From Lasiodiplodia sp. COLG20 (lineage: Eukaryota > Ascomycota > Dothideomycetes > Botryosphaeriales > Botryosphaeriaceae), in assembly GCA_009801085.1 (NCBI GenBank), contig VNWV01000014.1:62001-126000 (forward strand): 64,000 bases of DNA, given 5' to 3'. Position 1 is the first letter of the stretch. Each line of letters starts with the position of its first letter. The translations under genes were made by a program, and so were the position numbers. The notes beneath the pieces were generated by a model. It was not told the origin of the DNA and searched no databases. It was given only the letters and a program-made list of their open reading frames with translations. This document shows positions 11,384 through 24,748 of the stretch, in pieces.

Positions 11384-14300
11384 ATGTCGAGGAAGCGACA
11401 CTTTTTCGAGTATTCTATCATGGATTCTGAAAGTAATCGGGGGGTGGGGAGGGGCAATAAACTTCCGAAGATCCGACGAGTACTAGAAGCTGATCGCGGC
11501 GTTCCACCACTTGAAACCGGGCGAGTTAGTGTGCCTTTGACGCGGGGCTTCGATGCCGTCGGGGACGGAAGAACGCAGGCCAACAATGCGCAATATTTCC
11601 CAGATTTTCAGAGCGTTCCAGACGAATTTGTGCGTCCGGAATGGGAGCAACCACCATTTTTCGATGACTCCCAGATCTACGAAGACGAGCGGCACATGGA
11701 AGTTTCTATGACAGGTATAGGTCCTCTCGACAGTTTTATACGATAGGGAAACTTATCAGGAAAATATCGCAGATTTGTCTACGCAAAGCTCTACCCTCCT
11801 TGGTGTTTCAGACCTTGGGCTGATTGCAAATGAGGACGTGCCGCACCAATTCGAAACTGACCAGGTGGCAAATGAGCCTTCCATGACTCTTCACAGTGAT
11901 CCATTTCAAGTTTGCTTTGGCCAAGTAAGTCAAGTTGTCCAGCCTGATCGATCTGCCTGCTGGAATGTCTGATGAATGCTAGATTGAAAATATCCCAGTC
12001 AGACTGACGGGAACACGAACTTGCAACACTATCCGTGTCAGTCTGGGCAACAATCGTGTTATCTTGGACAACGATGGATCAAAGGTAGGCAACATTGATC
12101 AAGAAATGGCCGGCGTCCTTCGAGTACTCTCCTCAGAGCCGGAGGTCAGACTGCAACTTTCTTGCTTCTCACGCCATTCAAGGGCTACGCCAAAGAACGG
12201 ACGGTCTACAGATGGTGATCACCTCACGTGTATCATATATGGACCAATGACCGTATTTGAGGATATCGGCAATTTCCTCCAAGACAACGGCTTGTATCTG
12301 CAGGATCCGAAAGGCTGCGACCGAAACGTCAGATATCGGAACCCTCATCGTCTCTCAGGCTTGGATGATGATGCACCAATGACAATGGATCTCGAGAAGG
12401 AGCATAGATCTCCTGCGATTGATTCGCTCGCGGAGGAAATATTGCAGGCTCCGATAGATATTTTCTCTGACTTTGAGACCACTACTTCGTTGCCAGAAAC
12501 AGTGACCCCGGATTGCTTGGCCACGGAACTCTACGGGTTTGTCTACCCGCTTCCCTGAACGTAGATGTCTTCATACTGAACCTAAATCTAGGCATCAAAA
12601 ACAGGCCTTGACCTTTATGTTGAGTAGGGAGAAGGGTTGGGCACTTTCTGGTGCAACCCAGGATATCTGGCGCGAGTCACATGACGAAAAAGGACAAAAG
12701 TTCTACTTCACCCTGCATATCGAATATTACGCGTTTCTGACAAATTGTAGGTTCGTGAACAGCATCACTGGGGAGGCACAAAGGTCTCCCCCAGTGCAGT
12801 TCCGTGGAGGCATGCTTGCAGACCCCATGGGTCTCGGCAAAACGTTGAGCATCATAGCATTGATCTCGTGCGACCAGACTTCAATGCCCAAAATGAAAAT
12901 TACAAGAGAGTCATCATACAACACTCTCGCATCACAACGGAAAACTACTTTGCTGGTAGTTCCTTCAACCCGTAAGAGAAATGATCCGTATATTGCATTT
13001 GGCTTTGCCCCTTCCTTGAAACCTGACATATTATAGTCCTGAACATGTGGAACATGCAGCTTGCAAGGTACGAAAAAAAAAAAAAAAGGTCCCAGATTCG
13101 CCGTTCATCATTCTAATTAATGGTACTCAGACACTTGAAGCCGGGAGCTCTCCGGTGGATTACCCACCATGGCCAGAAACGCATTACGAATATCATGCAG
13201 ATAGACCAGTATGATATAGTGCTTACGAGTTATCAGACCATAACATCGGAGTGGAAGAAGCGTGAAAGCTCGGCCAGCCCGATTTTCCTATACAGCTGGC
13301 ACAGAATAGCTTTGGATGAAGGTGAACAGATAGGTCAAAAACACGATTTACCCGTCGTTAACAGGCTACCAGGGCACCAAATCCGCAACAGCAACACAGT
13401 TGCGGCAAAAGCCATCTGCTCACTTCAATCCTGGTCCAAGTGGGTAATAACAGGCACACCTATTCAAAATCGACTCTCCGACATCTCAAGTCTGCTTCTA
13501 TTCCTGCGTCCTCACCCCTACGACAAATTGGCCAAATTTGAAGCAGACGTGATTGAACCTTGGAAAAGGGGGAATGAAGAAGTTGCAATTCAAAGGTTGA
13601 AAACGCTCTTCACTGCTATTGCGCTTCGACGATCAAAATCAGTGGTCGAGCTACCTCCTCGAGTCGATATCAAGCGCAGGCTTGACTTTTCGACAGCAGA
13701 GCTTGCTCGATATCGTGAAGCCGAGGCCGCTGTTACCACCATGCTCGATGAAGCTATCAGTACCCAAACGTACACACCAAGTCTGTACGCAAACGCGCTT
13801 CAGCGAATCAATCGGCTGCGGATGATATGCAACCTTGGCGCCTTCGCCAAGCTTTCCAAGGAGGACATGGGCAACTTCAGTTCTATCGATCACTGGAATA
13901 CGAACATAGCTCAAGGACATTTCAATGACTTGGTTACCGTTGGATCAGCCAGATGCTGGGATTGTGGCGCTGATCTTGGGTCCGTAAGTCAGGATGAAGG
14001 TGACGAATCTGCAGCAAGAAGCGGTGCAGGGAGATTACTCAAATGCATGGCTCTCTTGTGCGGGACATGTTTCCAGAAGATAGGGAAACAGAGGGACTCT
14101 CGGTGTCACTCATGCGGCAGTCTACCACCATGTCCTAGCGCGGCCGTCTCAGCGAGTCGTTCATTCAGCGAAACGCTCCCATATGCGTGTGACACATCCG
14201 GCCATGTCGAGTTTCCAACGAAAGTGAAGACCGTTGTTGAAGATGTCAAAAGTCTCCCAAAGCAAACCAAGAGGTACGAACCAATTTTCGGCTTTCTGTT

Positions 14301-14927
14301 GGACTGTCCAGCAGGGATAAAATTGCTAATAAAGCAGTGTCATATTTTCTTTCTGGACATCAACATTAGACGTCACAGAACATGCTCTCGGAATGGCATC
14401 AATTTCGTATACGCGGGTGGATGGGAAGATGCAGGCGAAACGGCGAGTCGCTGCGTTTGAGCAATTCCGCGACGACAAAGGTGTCAGTGTTCTCCTACTC
14501 AGCCTCTCATGTGGCGCAGTAGGGTATGTGGGCCATCCAAGATTGGAAACATTGAACTGAACCCCGCTATGTTGCTGACACAATTTAGAATCGATTTGAC
14601 GTCCGCAAGTCGAGCATATCTTATGGAGCCGCATTGGAATCCACACGTGGAAGAGCAGGCGCTTGCTCGGATACATCGAATGGGTCAAGTGGAACAGGTC
14701 ACTACCATAAGATTTGTTATGAACAAATCCTTTGAGGATGTAAGCTTAGCTTTGCCCGATTAAAGATATTTCATTAACCCAGGTGCCGCTTCAAGCACAT
14801 GCTGAAGGTCCAAGACCGGAAGGCACATCTAGCAGGATTGTTATTGTCTCAAACGAAAGTATCGAAATCTGCGGTAAATATGAGCCGAATACATGTGCGA
14901 GTCACCGTAAATTATCACGTTTTATAA
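11384..14927 (+). CDS. SNF2-family DNA-dependent ATPase with inserted RING-like motif (RAD5/HLTF-like)
   Basis: Eleven exons, phase-checked: 11384-11714, 11773-11924, 11983-12536, 12592-12699, 12751-12971, 13037-13067, 13131-13321, 13373-14273, 14338-14523, 14589-14739, 14796-14927 (985 aa). Helicase lobe 1 carries ADPMGLGKTLS (near 405), the box DEGH created only after removal of a 51 nt intron (13322-13372), and TGTPIQN. Between the lobes are C-x2-C, LCGTC and C-x2-C clusters like a RING finger but lacking an obvious His ligand. Lobe 2 ends with RIHRMGQ. The family remodels or translocates on DNA in post-replication repair. Introns 12700-12750 and 13322-13372 are in-frame and were called from homology to the family core plus branch sites. 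Alternative starts are 11294 and 11420. Confidence 0.86.
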
Positions 14928-16656
14928 TTGACAGGATTATTAGCACTTACGGTCTCTACTCAGCTGAGCGGGCCGTTATTTTCGTAGATCCATGGCCTGC
15001 CAGTGTGCTGGAAGCACCCACAAGCTGCTACTATTGGACTTACGGAAGCAATAATGCGATATCTTTACAAAAGCACTGTCCGTGTAAATAAAGCATACTT
15101 TTGTTGGTTTCACTAGTAGCCGTGTTGAAAGAGGGCTGAAATCAGGCGACTCGACAGGCATTTGGGCTGTGGCAAAAAGGTCGCATTGACGTGTAGCTCT
15201 ACTGTGGTCTTGTCTCTTCTAGCGCCGTTTATCAATTATCGTTAATGATTGGTGCATTCCGTTCACTTTTGGCTACGGTGCGGGCCAACCCATAAGCGGC
15301 TCTGCTGGAGTTCTTATTCATGTACTCATGGATGTGGCTCTGCGCAAGTCCTCTCTCCTTCTGTGCCGTTGACAGATTCTCGTATGTGATTGGTTGCTGT
15401 CTTGCACTGTTGCCTGGGCTGATGGGATGGTGATGTGGCCTTGCCTCTAGCTTCTTTGCACTTAGCGCCGGCTAGTAGCTGACCTACACGATTGCTGTTG
15501 CCTAGAATCCCCACTTCCCAAATCCAAATCAGGATTATTCCCTGTTACCTCGCTTCCGCAATGCAGTAGTCTACTTTCGTAATCGACGCATCGGTGATTC
15601 TCTTGTCTGCTATATGGGACAACATTGGACGTTGAGCGGCCGGTCAGGAAATGTGGCTCTGCTCAAAACTTCGCCCCGTGTTGCGCCGTTAACAAGCTGC
15701 CATATGTGATTGGCACACAGGGGGTGTCGTAAGCCAAGACTGTGCAACAAGCCTTCTTACTTTCATTGGCATCGTAATGCGATCACTGGTGTCCACGACG
15801 TGTAGCCACTTAGATCGCCTCAATCTCTACCCATCCCCTCTCTCCGCAAAGACCACGTCGTCTACCAATCCACGGTTTATCAGTAAGCCATAAATTTAGT
15901 ATTGTTTGTTTTTCTACGAAGAGCGCCAGATAGGGCCGAATTCATATTTATTGCAACCGTATAAGAGGTACACGCCTATCTCCCGTGATGTACGCCTTAA
16001 CAAAACGGGTGGGATAGACATGCATGAGGGAGCTCTGAATTGCAAGAACATTTATTTGCTATTACGAATAGGAGAAGCCGGTAAAATGTACACCTAAAGT
16101 TTTCAAATCCGCTACCCTGCTCCCACGTGGGGTCTTCCGAGATGAACTACGGGGTTAACGTAAACTTGCCTTCAGGGCTTAATACTAGCGATAACTTTTA
16201 AATAAGAATATTGTCTCTCAGCACAGCGACTACGCAGCTTGCGGTGCCGGCGTGACGGGCCTTGTTACATCTAGGCATGATTCAAAGGTCGAAACCCGGA
16301 AGAGACGACCCGGCGATGGGTACTACCAATAAATACTATCGCTTGTTCATGGTAGCCTAGGCGTACGTGAAGGTCCAGGCTGGATCGACTCTGTGCAGGT
16401 TTATGGGGGGTTCGCGTATTTCAAAATCGACGCAGTAAGTGGAGGTATCTTTACATTCGTCTTGGAAAACTTAGTATTCAGTCTATTAAATGTTCGGATG
16501 CATGATTAAAATACAAGTAGGGCGAACTATGTAGGCACTGTGTATATATACACATGATTGGCTTGCGTGAATAATGATAAAGAGTTCTAAGTCGTGTATT
16601 TTCTCAAACAATAAGGGGACAGCTAGGGTGGCGTATAAGCTCTACATTCCGCTTAG
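14928..16656. other. Intergenic region, no gene seen
   Basis: About 1.7 kb between two 3' ends. A weak imperfect direct repeat, sharing ATGTGGCTCTG and, about 35 bp later, TATGTGATTGG, occurs near 15331-15395 and 15650-15712. The 16.4-16.6 kb part is AT-rich. No protein or RNA gene could be supported. Confidence 0.5.
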
Positions 16657-19050
16657 CTATATACTCATACTCCAAAGAGAGTCATCAACATCCATATTTA
16701 ACTTAAAGAAATCGGAACTCTTCTCCAGAACTGGGTCGGGTGGGACTTGAGTCTCAGGGAAGCCAGAACCCATAGCGAGGCCATCAGGACCAAACATGTC
16801 ATCAAAACCATGAACTTGATCTGATGTTTGTACTTTGTCCATCATATCATCAATCCCGAAGAAGGCACTGTCAGATGCAGTGTCGAGAGCAGCCAGGTTG
16901 AAATCATTCAAATTGCCAACGGATCCGCTCCTCGAGGGAAGCGCAGAACTCGCCACAGACCCTTTTCGCGATGCATGCGGCGGGCTGCAGACTGATGACC
17001 TGAAGATCTCAAGCAGGTCGACGCACCAGGTCATGCGTGCGTAAAGGAGGGCGCAGAAAACGCGGGGGAAGTTTGGGTTCACGAGATCTCCGACGGCCTG
17101 CACGGCTGAGGAGAGGAGGTTTACTTGCGATAATCGCTCTGGGGTGGGGTTGTAGAGAATGTTGTGGTAGACTTCGAGGAATGGTAAGGCGGGGTATTGT
17201 TGGAAAATTCTGCAGGATGTGTGAGATAACTGAGATCATGCACTATAGCAAGGGTGTGGCTTACCTCGCTAAGAAAGCAATGCTACCGGATCTGGGCTGG
17301 GCCTTGTGGATATTCGTGATCACTCTCAAAGCGGTCTGTGCTGACTCCAAACACTTCTGCCGGCTGGCGACAGAATCGATGCATCGGTGGATCAAAAGCG
17401 AGCTCATGGCGAAGCAGAAGCTCAGCTCCGCCCTGAAGAAGATATAAGACCCGTCGGACTCCGGCTTCTCCAACAGGTCGCTGTGTCTCCGGCACCAGCA
17501 CTTGAGAGCTGACCGCAACTCCCAAACCTGCTGATTCACGTCCCGTCGTCTTCGTTTCTTGACTTGCGGAGAATACAAGAGCAGGTAGATCTTCTCCCAG
17601 ACGACCATGAGACTGTTCATGGCAAACAGGTAGCGGGATTCCGGGGTATCTATTTCCGAGTTCGTCATGGGTATGTCGGTATCGAAACTGTAAAGGTCGC
17701 AGGGCTGCCCCTTGAGGAAGCATCGTTGCTTATCCAGCCGATAAAGCGTCCAGTATAGCATCCTCCGCTCCTCGGAAGAAGCCCCGACTATGCTTTTGTG
17801 GGCCTGGGCCCTGTGGAGCCCGGTGGATCGTAGGATTTGAAACACCCTGGGCAGCATCTGGGAGAAAAAGCAACCTTCGAAGCAATCCCGACCAACCAGG
17901 GCCTGGTCATGCGAGTCAGTTTCGTTATGTCCGAGCTATAACGGTAATAAGACTCACGAGTGTGGCAAGGGCCTGGATATTGACAAATCGAGGACTGGAA
18001 AGGCGTTCGAGGCTGTAGAACGCTCTGCAAGTGTTTCTTAGAAATGACTGAAGCAAGTCATGCTCGATTCCCTGAAAATCTCCCAAAGCGTTGTGAGTGA
18101 GTCGGGCGCTGTGGCACATGGCCAAAAGAATTATGTTGTTGAACGAAAGACTCCAGGCTTCTCGATCGGGGTCTGGGTCCAGTGGGGGCATCGAATATCT
18201 TAGTTCCACGGCCTCTCGTAGGCTAGACTCTTCAAAAATTGGGTTGTAAACGTTGATCTCTGACAGAAAGATGTCGAGGGCTGAGAGAAGGAAACTCTTC
18301 GGGGGTAGTGCGATCGGCCTGCCGTTCGTTCCGTTCATGGCTATCATGGTGGAAAAGGGCCTGTGGCATTCTTCCACGGTGGGAAAGGCTTCATACGCGC
18401 ATTGGAGATCAGGCAGCAAGGCAGGCCGCTCGCTGACAAATCGCAGCAGAGGATATGTCCCGCCGTCTTGGTTGTCGGCCCGCAGCAGCTGTTCCACGCG
18501 CTCCCTGGCGGATTTGAACTGGGAATGTGCAGAGGTTTCCCCAAAAAACTGTTCGCACCCGCAGCATGCATTTCCCTGATGGATGAACTCTGCAGAGTCA
18601 TCGCCGATGGGTTCGGCTTCCTCCATCTGACACTCCTCCAGAAAATTGCGAAGCGTCTCTCTGCCCGACACGGAGGAGGAGCGAGAGCCGCTTCTCGACG
18701 AGCGCGAGCTCGAGCCGGGCTGGCTGATGGTCACCAGCTGGTGCGAGAGATTTCCGATGGCGGTTTCGATGGACTCCAGCCGTGACGTAACTGACGAGAA
18801 GTCGCTGAGCCTGGTAATCCTTCCATTAGCACCAGCCCCACGGACGTGCGTTACCCACTACCCACAGCTGCTTGATATGATTGACCCGTTTCGACTGGTT
18901 GGTGAAGCCGCAGCACACGCCAGATTTGCTGCAGTTGGAGCACTCGGGTCGTCGTCGATCGCAACGCACTTTCCTGGCCCTGCATTGGTCACAGGCAGGG
19001 TTGGCTGAGGGCTCAGAAGGCCGGTCGGTTCGCTCCTCGGTGTCGGACAT
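16657..19050 (-). CDS. Zn2Cys6 transcription factor
   Basis: Exons 19050-18866, 18810-17958, 17902-17265, 17209-16657 (742 aa). The N-terminus has a Gal4-type binuclear zinc cluster, CDQCRARKVRCD followed by CSNCSKSGVCC, at about residues 19-46, then a coiled stretch (RLESIETAIGNLSHQL) and a Ser/Arg-rich linker. The middle region has the fungal-specific regulatory domain look (FEGCFFSQMLPRVFQIL, then RRMLYWTLYRLDKQRC with PMTNSEID). The C-terminus is acidic, with FGIDDMMD and a final DDSLWSM that could be an activation segment. The start at 19050 gives a normal short leader before the zinc cluster. It neighbours the TauD gene but lies outside the motif-linked set, so it may act elsewhere. Confidence 0.88.
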
Positions 19051-20772
19051 GTTTGGTGGGTGTGGGTGTTCACTCCTTCTGGCAGGAAGACTCCGCCGCC
19101 TTTTGCTGTTTAAGAACGGACGCCCGCCTACCTGCCCTCCCGCGACGTTGCATGTGCTACTCCATGGCAACTACGAGTCCAGAGATGGCGGTCGAAGCTG
19201 AGGAGCCAGTCCTATTGGCCACAGACCCGTTTCGGCACCGCGCTTGCCTCTATCCTCGGCGCACAGTTTCAAGGCAGTCGGTCGCGTTGGCTGAATGGGA
19301 GGCCGGAAGGCTGCCGGCCGGGCTTGTGAGTCAGGCTCTGCTTCTGTGTCCAGTGGCTGCCCACTTCGCAATGAGTCGCGCTACCTCTCCTCCCCCAATT
19401 GTCACTTGTGTGCGTGTGTCTAGGCCCCCCAGCGCCACGAATACGGAGCGCTTTCCGCTGGTCCGACCGATAGCTGTGGAGATTCTGGTGGCGAAGTGGG
19501 GCTGAAGATACGCGTCGTATCGTGGAGTTTAGACCCTTGGTTGCCCGAAACGGTAGTGATCGCGAATATCCGGGTGGGTGTTCATCCACGAAACGAGAAA
19601 TTCGGGAGCTGTCAGGGCCACTTTACGGCCACGGTGAGGGGAAGCATGTGGTATGCTTCCACCGCCCTCACGAGTAATGATAGATTGAGATCGGTTGTGG
19701 TGCTACACAGCTATCAGATCAACCAGAACTGCGCGGTCGGAGTTGCAGGCCGCCGACTTGTTATCGCCGACATGCTATCTCGATCTCCGTGTGCGCGGGG
19801 TGCAATGAGGGATCGAGGGATGAAGATTCAATAACGGGCGGACAATTGACCGGCCCACTATTGGATTGGAAACAGTATGTAGTTGCGAAAAAACATTACG
19901 CAAAACGGCACGGCTATCGGGTATTGCTCCCGAAGCCGTTGCAATTGCTTGTACCGCACAAGCTTTGGCGCCGCTAGTCGCTTATCCTGACTTCATGGTA
20001 CGCCTGAGTATATGAATCCAGTTCATCGCACCTCCAAATGCTGCAAGACGGTATGAAAATCCCTTCGAAAGCTATCCTATTGGAACGATTTAGTCTGTTG
20101 ATAAGCAGCTCCCCTGGTAGAGGGGTGGCAAGATGGTGGACCAATGGCGTGCTCCGTATTCGATACGTATAATAAGCGGCAAGCGTGGCTGCCGGGCCGT
20201 TCCGAGCCGCAGAAGCTTTCTTCAACCTTGGTCAGACGCTGATGCGTGCAGCTTCGCGTATCTTCGCAATGACACGGTCATTGTTTGGTTTTAAAACCGC
20301 CGCATCCGACCGTGTATTCGAGACCGAACCCGAGCCCAAAGATAAGCCGCATGGCTTTTCTGAGACACTTGCAGCGGGGCAAAGGGGTTCGGCATGAACC
20401 CCCACCTCTGAAAGGGCAAAATCGAGGCCGAAGAATTGCCGATCTCGATTATCGACGGCACACGAATCGCGCTGCGGCAGAGGATTGGCGCTCAAAGGCT
20501 CAAATAGGCAAATGTGACGCCACTGAAGTCATGCTATCTTTCTTCAAATGAAGACCTCCACTATGCACCACAGATCTGGCCACATGGGCGATATCTATTG
20601 AACATCGGCTCTTTGTTCTGCCTCACTTTAATTGAACTAGACAGAACAGGAGATTGCACGCAGGAACAATTGTTTGCTGATCTAAAACGAAGGACCAAGG
20701 CGCGTCCAGAGCCAACGGAACAGCTACAAACGCACCACCCCGCTCCAACACGCCATCAGACAGATCGTCACT
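19051..20772. other. Intergenic region with one hairpin
   Basis: No gene supported. A hairpin lies at about 19634-19671, with arms GTGAGGG and CCCTCAC enclosing GAAGCAT and ATGCTTC. Reading frames here look like chance open frames. Confidence 0.45.
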
Positions 20773-22039
20773 TCACTGAGCTGCAGCCAGCGCCTGTTTG
20801 CGGGACACACTTGCCGGATCGAAATACGGCTTCTCGCCGATCGAAGTCGCACGCCAGCCAATGCGATCTCCTTGTCCATGGTGGTCCTGAGTAGCCGCGT
20901 GCAGGACAGAGCGGTTGTCCCATATCACTGCATGAAGAAAACGCGTCAGCAGTGCCAATGAATGAAGCAGTGAGTCATGTAAAACAGCTCGAAGATAGCG
21001 CCCCGAAGAAACAGAAAGAAACACCAAGGAAAAAAGGGCAAGGCTTACCAACGTCTCCAGGGTTCTCCCATCGGACGCGTATCTGGAGATCGTGGTTCTC
21101 CGTAATCAGACGCTGGATCTTCTCGAGCAGCTGCCTGCTCTCAATCTCGGTTACGCCCTCGATGCGCTCAGCGAAAAGGACACCGGAATACAGCGCCTTC
21201 CAGCCGGTAACGGGGTTCGTGCGCACAAGAGGCTGGGTCACGGATGCCGGTTAGCAAGCGTACCGAGCACGCGAGAGCCTGAAGAAGGACAACGTACATG
21301 CGAGTTCTCAAACTCATAGCCCACATTTCCGGGCGCGCCGCGGGGGTGCGGATACGGCTTGCCCGACGCCTTGACGGCCTTGGACAGGCTGGCGCTGTGG
21401 TAGTGGATCTTGAGGCCCTCGAACATCTTCTGGAACGGGGGCGACAGCCGGTCGTACAGCTCGTAGCTGGAGGCGAACATGGTGTCGCCGCCGGTGGGCG
21501 GGATGGATGTCATGCGCAGCGTCGTGTAGTCGGGCGGGTTCGTCTCGAAGCACGCGTCGACGTGCCACTCGTCGGCCGCCGTCTGCCGCGGCATGCCCTC
21601 CTGGAACGTCCAGTGCGTCGACTGCTGCACCTTCGCGTCCAGCTTGGCGCAGTCCGGGTCGTCGCCGCGCGCCAGCGACATCGGGTGCTTCCACAGATCG
21701 CACTCGGCGGGTTTGCCCGAGAGCAGGCCTAGCCGGCGGGCCAGCTGCTTCTGCAGTTCTGGGTCCATGTCCGTTTGAGCTCGGAACGCTACAACCCCTC
21801 GCTGACTAACTGTGCGTCAGTTTGTCAGCCTCCGTCGATCACAATGCAGTGGTGGGTGTGAGCGATTTACTGAAGATGGCTAGATCCCGGAGTTTGGCAT
21901 CGGAGTCTGGCCCGGTGATCCACTCCTTGAGGTTTTCGTCCAGGATCTCAGTTCCCAACAGGGGCGTTACATGCCTCATCTTAACACCATCCAGGGTGCC
22001 AGACGACTTCAGCGGCTCCTTGATGTAGGTAGAGTGCAT
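20773..22039 (-). CDS. TauD/TfdA-family Fe(II)/2-oxoglutarate dioxygenase
   Basis: Exons 22039-21871, 21809-21298, 21232-21049, 20927-20773 (339 aa). Iron ligands are visible: WHVD gives His139 and Asp141, and RSVLH gives the distal His near 298; GWR about 16 residues later supplies the Arg expected to bind 2-oxoglutarate. PLVRTNPVTGWKALY and SQRGVVAFR are typical of the family. Such enzymes hydroxylate, desaturate or cleave small acids using O2 and 2-oxoglutarate. Two TCG-N5-CGA sites lie 136 and 212 bp upstream, linking it to the alkyl-itaconate-type gene set, where oxidation of a carboxylic-acid intermediate would fit. The exact substrate cannot be read from sequence. Confidence 0.88.
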
Positions 22040-22174
22040 GATTGCTGAATGAGGATGATGGTGTGAATGATATTCAAAGACTGTATTGATGGATGCCTGT
22101 AGTCAGTGTAAAGTGAGAGTTTTCCATTCTTTTATGCTAGTGAAAAGAGTAGATTTCCAAGGCTTGAACGCCCT

Positions 22175-22185
22175 TCGGCGCCCGA
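22175..22185. promoter_or_regulatory. TCG-N5-CGA site (1 of 2) upstream of dioxygenase
   Basis: TCGGCGCCCGA lies 136 bp upstream of the TauD start codon. It is the exact reverse complement of the second site at 22251-22261 and fits the half-site spacing of AflR-type zinc cluster proteins. Confidence 0.6.
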
Positions 22186-22250
22186 TGGTGAAGCCGTGAA
22201 AGAAGCTTCCTCCAGACATGTCAGGTTACAGACATCTGACCCGTCGGTTC

Positions 22251-22261
22251 TCGGGCGCCGA
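22251..22261. promoter_or_regulatory. TCG-N5-CGA site (2 of 2) upstream of dioxygenase
   Basis: TCGGGCGCCGA lies 212 bp upstream of the TauD start. Together with 22175-22185 it forms a mirrored pair. Confidence 0.6.
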
Positions 22262-23043
22262 TACCCGTAACATCCCCTCTTTCTCTATAAGCCGAAATCG
22301 GGCAGTGAGAGAACATGCGGGGATTCGAATCGCCGTTGTTTATGGAGGGAGGCATTTTCTGCAGCGAATACGGAAGCGAGGTTGCTTTGACGATGGGAGT
22401 ACCTGGTTCTTTCATTTCCCTACCATTTCGCAGCAGAATGCAAGATAGCAAACTCAAGATTCCAGAACTCACACTTCTAAAGCAATACAAGGTATCTACT
22501 GACTTGCAGGTGACAACAAGAGTTTCAAAGGATTTCAGTCTATAGCTCGCGGCTGCTCGCACTATATATACACCATTTCGACTACACATATCTACTCTCA
22601 GATCTGAAAGTGTGTAGGATTTTAATTGCAAGATACGCGTTGTAGTATCGAAGCGTACATCTGAAATCCTACGCAGCTTGAGTTTTTCTTTGGTTGATTA
22701 GAGCACTCTCAAATTGTCTGTACTCCGGAAAGGCAGCATATATCTTATTGAAAATGCCTAACAGTATCTGAATACCAATCTCAATTTTTGCATCCGTGCC
22801 ATGAAATTTTCCAACTGACCCATTCTGAACTTACTCTACAATGGCGCCTCCTTTCTCAGCAGATCGACGTGATCCTTGATACTGACTCAATAACTACGAT
22901 AATCTGCGGTTCCAGGATCAGCACATTTCACCCTGAAAGCACGAGGTGAGCCCTGACAACCCAGCCATCCCAGCCAACTCGCAACCAGCAAAACAACCCA
23001 CAAGCCCTGCATCGAACCACTCCTTCAACCCGCCCATCACAAC
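22262..23043. other. Intergenic region, no gene seen
   Basis: The remainder of the gap between the dioxygenase promoter and the 3' end of the MFS gene. It is AT-rich in the middle (22.5-22.9 kb). Nothing further recognised. Confidence 0.45.
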
Positions 23044-24748
23044 TCACAACCCCACCTCCCCCGACGCATACGGACTCCTCTCCCTCAACCCGGGCCCCCA
23101 AACCCACAGCACCACCGGCGCCGCCACCCCGACCACCCCCGCCACGCCCGCAATCAGCGTGCTGGCCCAGCCGTACCCCAGCGCGCGATACAGCGCGGGC
23201 GCGACTTCGGGAAACACGAAGCCGCCAGCGGACCGCAGCAGGGTCAGCGAGCCCATGGCGGACGCGGCGTAGACGGGGTAGCAGTCGATGACGTACGCCT
23301 GGATGCACTGGTAGCCGACGATGATGCCGGTGCTGAAGAGTGTGACGCCGAGGTCGGGGAGAAGCCAGTGGAGGTGAAATTGGGCGGACCAGCCGTAGAG
23401 GAGTTGGCCGGTTGGCAGGAGGAGGGCGACGGCGAGCATGAGGGGGGCGCGGAATTCGGGGCGGCCGGTGTTGGAGTTGAGGCGTTTGTAGTGGGCGTAG
23501 ATCTGTGCGGGGGTATGGGTGGTTAGTTTATGGGGGTAGAGAAGAGGCGGAGGGAATGGAGTTGTGGGGGAAGTTTGGGGGCGGATGGTGGTGATGGGGG
23601 ATGCCGGGGATGGGGACGGGTGGTGTATCTCTCACCTTGTCGTTTATGCGCCCGCCCACCTGCGACCCGAACGTCAAGCCGGCGGCGATGAAGGCGTAGT
23701 TCAGCGACGCCTTGCGCGGCGGCATGCCGTAGCGCTCCTCCCACAGCGTCTCGAAGGTGGCGATGGTCAGCTGGTTCAGGCCGAACAGGAAGCCCATCAG
23801 CAGCGCCACCGTCTGGATGATGGGCTGCGTGCCGAGCATGAAGAAGGGCCGCTTGAGCTCGCTCTTGAGCGACAGCAGCGTCTTGCCCTTGGCTTCGTCG
23901 ACCTCATCGTCTTCGCTAATGAGGAAGCCCTTCGCGCGCATGTGCTGCTTCTTCCAGCGCAGCAGCACGGGCGGGAAGGTCTCGAGCAGCAAGAAGTAGC
24001 CCAGGACCAGCATTATGAACGCGAAGGTGGAGGCGCTGAAGAAGATCCACCGCCATGATAGCTTTTCGACGATGTAGCCTGCGGCGATGGGGCCGATGGC
24101 GGGCCCGGCGAGGGGGCCGAGAGCGTAGATTGACAGGGAGAGTCCTCGCTCTTCTTTGTGCCAGAGATCGCTTAGCACGCCGGCGCCGATCTGAAATGCA
24201 ACATGTTAGTTGGAAGCTGGAGCAAGCGTTGACGAAAACCACGTACAGACATTGGGCCACTACCACAGAGCCCAGAGATAAAGCGCAAGAGCATGAAGTG
24301 TGACTTGTTTGACACACAACCACAGAGAGTGTTTGTGATCAGGAAGAGAGTGTGTCCAGTGTTGAGCAGCAGTCGCCTGCCGTACACCTCGGAGAGCGGG
24401 GCAACGAGGATAGGCCCAATGCCCCATCCTAGCAAGAAGACGGACATTACCAATTGCACTTCGCCGTCACCGCTGATATTGAGGTCGCGAGAGATCTGCG
24501 TGAATGCCGGCACCACCATTGCTGCGGTGGCCGGGATGATGAGGCCGTAGCAAGACACAACTATGGCCACGGCCCACTTCTTCTCGGTATGCCATGCTTT
24601 CGGATCTTCCTTGCCCACCAGCGTGAGAGGATCTGTCTGAGCGGTTGTCAGTGATCTATCTCAGTGATTGATGCGTACAGGCGTTTCTTACCACGTAGCT
24701 CTGGCTCTCAAGGAGCCTCGTGCGTTCATCGGGAGTTGCGGCCGTCAT
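23044..24748 (-). CDS. MFS transporter (DHA1 drug/H+ antiporter type), 1 of 2
   Basis: Exons 24748-24692, 24636-24247, 24190-23636, 23502-23044 (486 aa). Twelve hydrophobic segments fit the two six-helix halves. A motif-A-like loop LSEVYGRR follows the second helix, GSGPMSIGAGVLSDLW marks the start of helix 5, and PLAGPAIGP is a typical antiporter motif C-like stretch. The central loop is charged (EDDEVDEAKGK). The family exports drugs and small acids by proton antiport at the plasma membrane. A variant of the shared promoter motif lies 130 bp upstream, so export of the cluster product is the simplest role. Confidence 0.9.

Noticed and set aside
14783..15091. 102-codon frame after the SNF2 gene
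   Set aside because: Wrong frame; the acceptor at 14795 restores the conserved end HMLKVQDRKAHLAGLLLSQ of the ATPase and the rest is 3' flank.
15331..15712. Imperfect 60 bp direct repeat in the 15 kb gap
   Set aside because: Similarity is patchy and short; not enough to call an element.
22315..22340. GGATTCGAATC resembling a tRNA T-arm
   Set aside because: No matching acceptor, D or anticodon stems around it.
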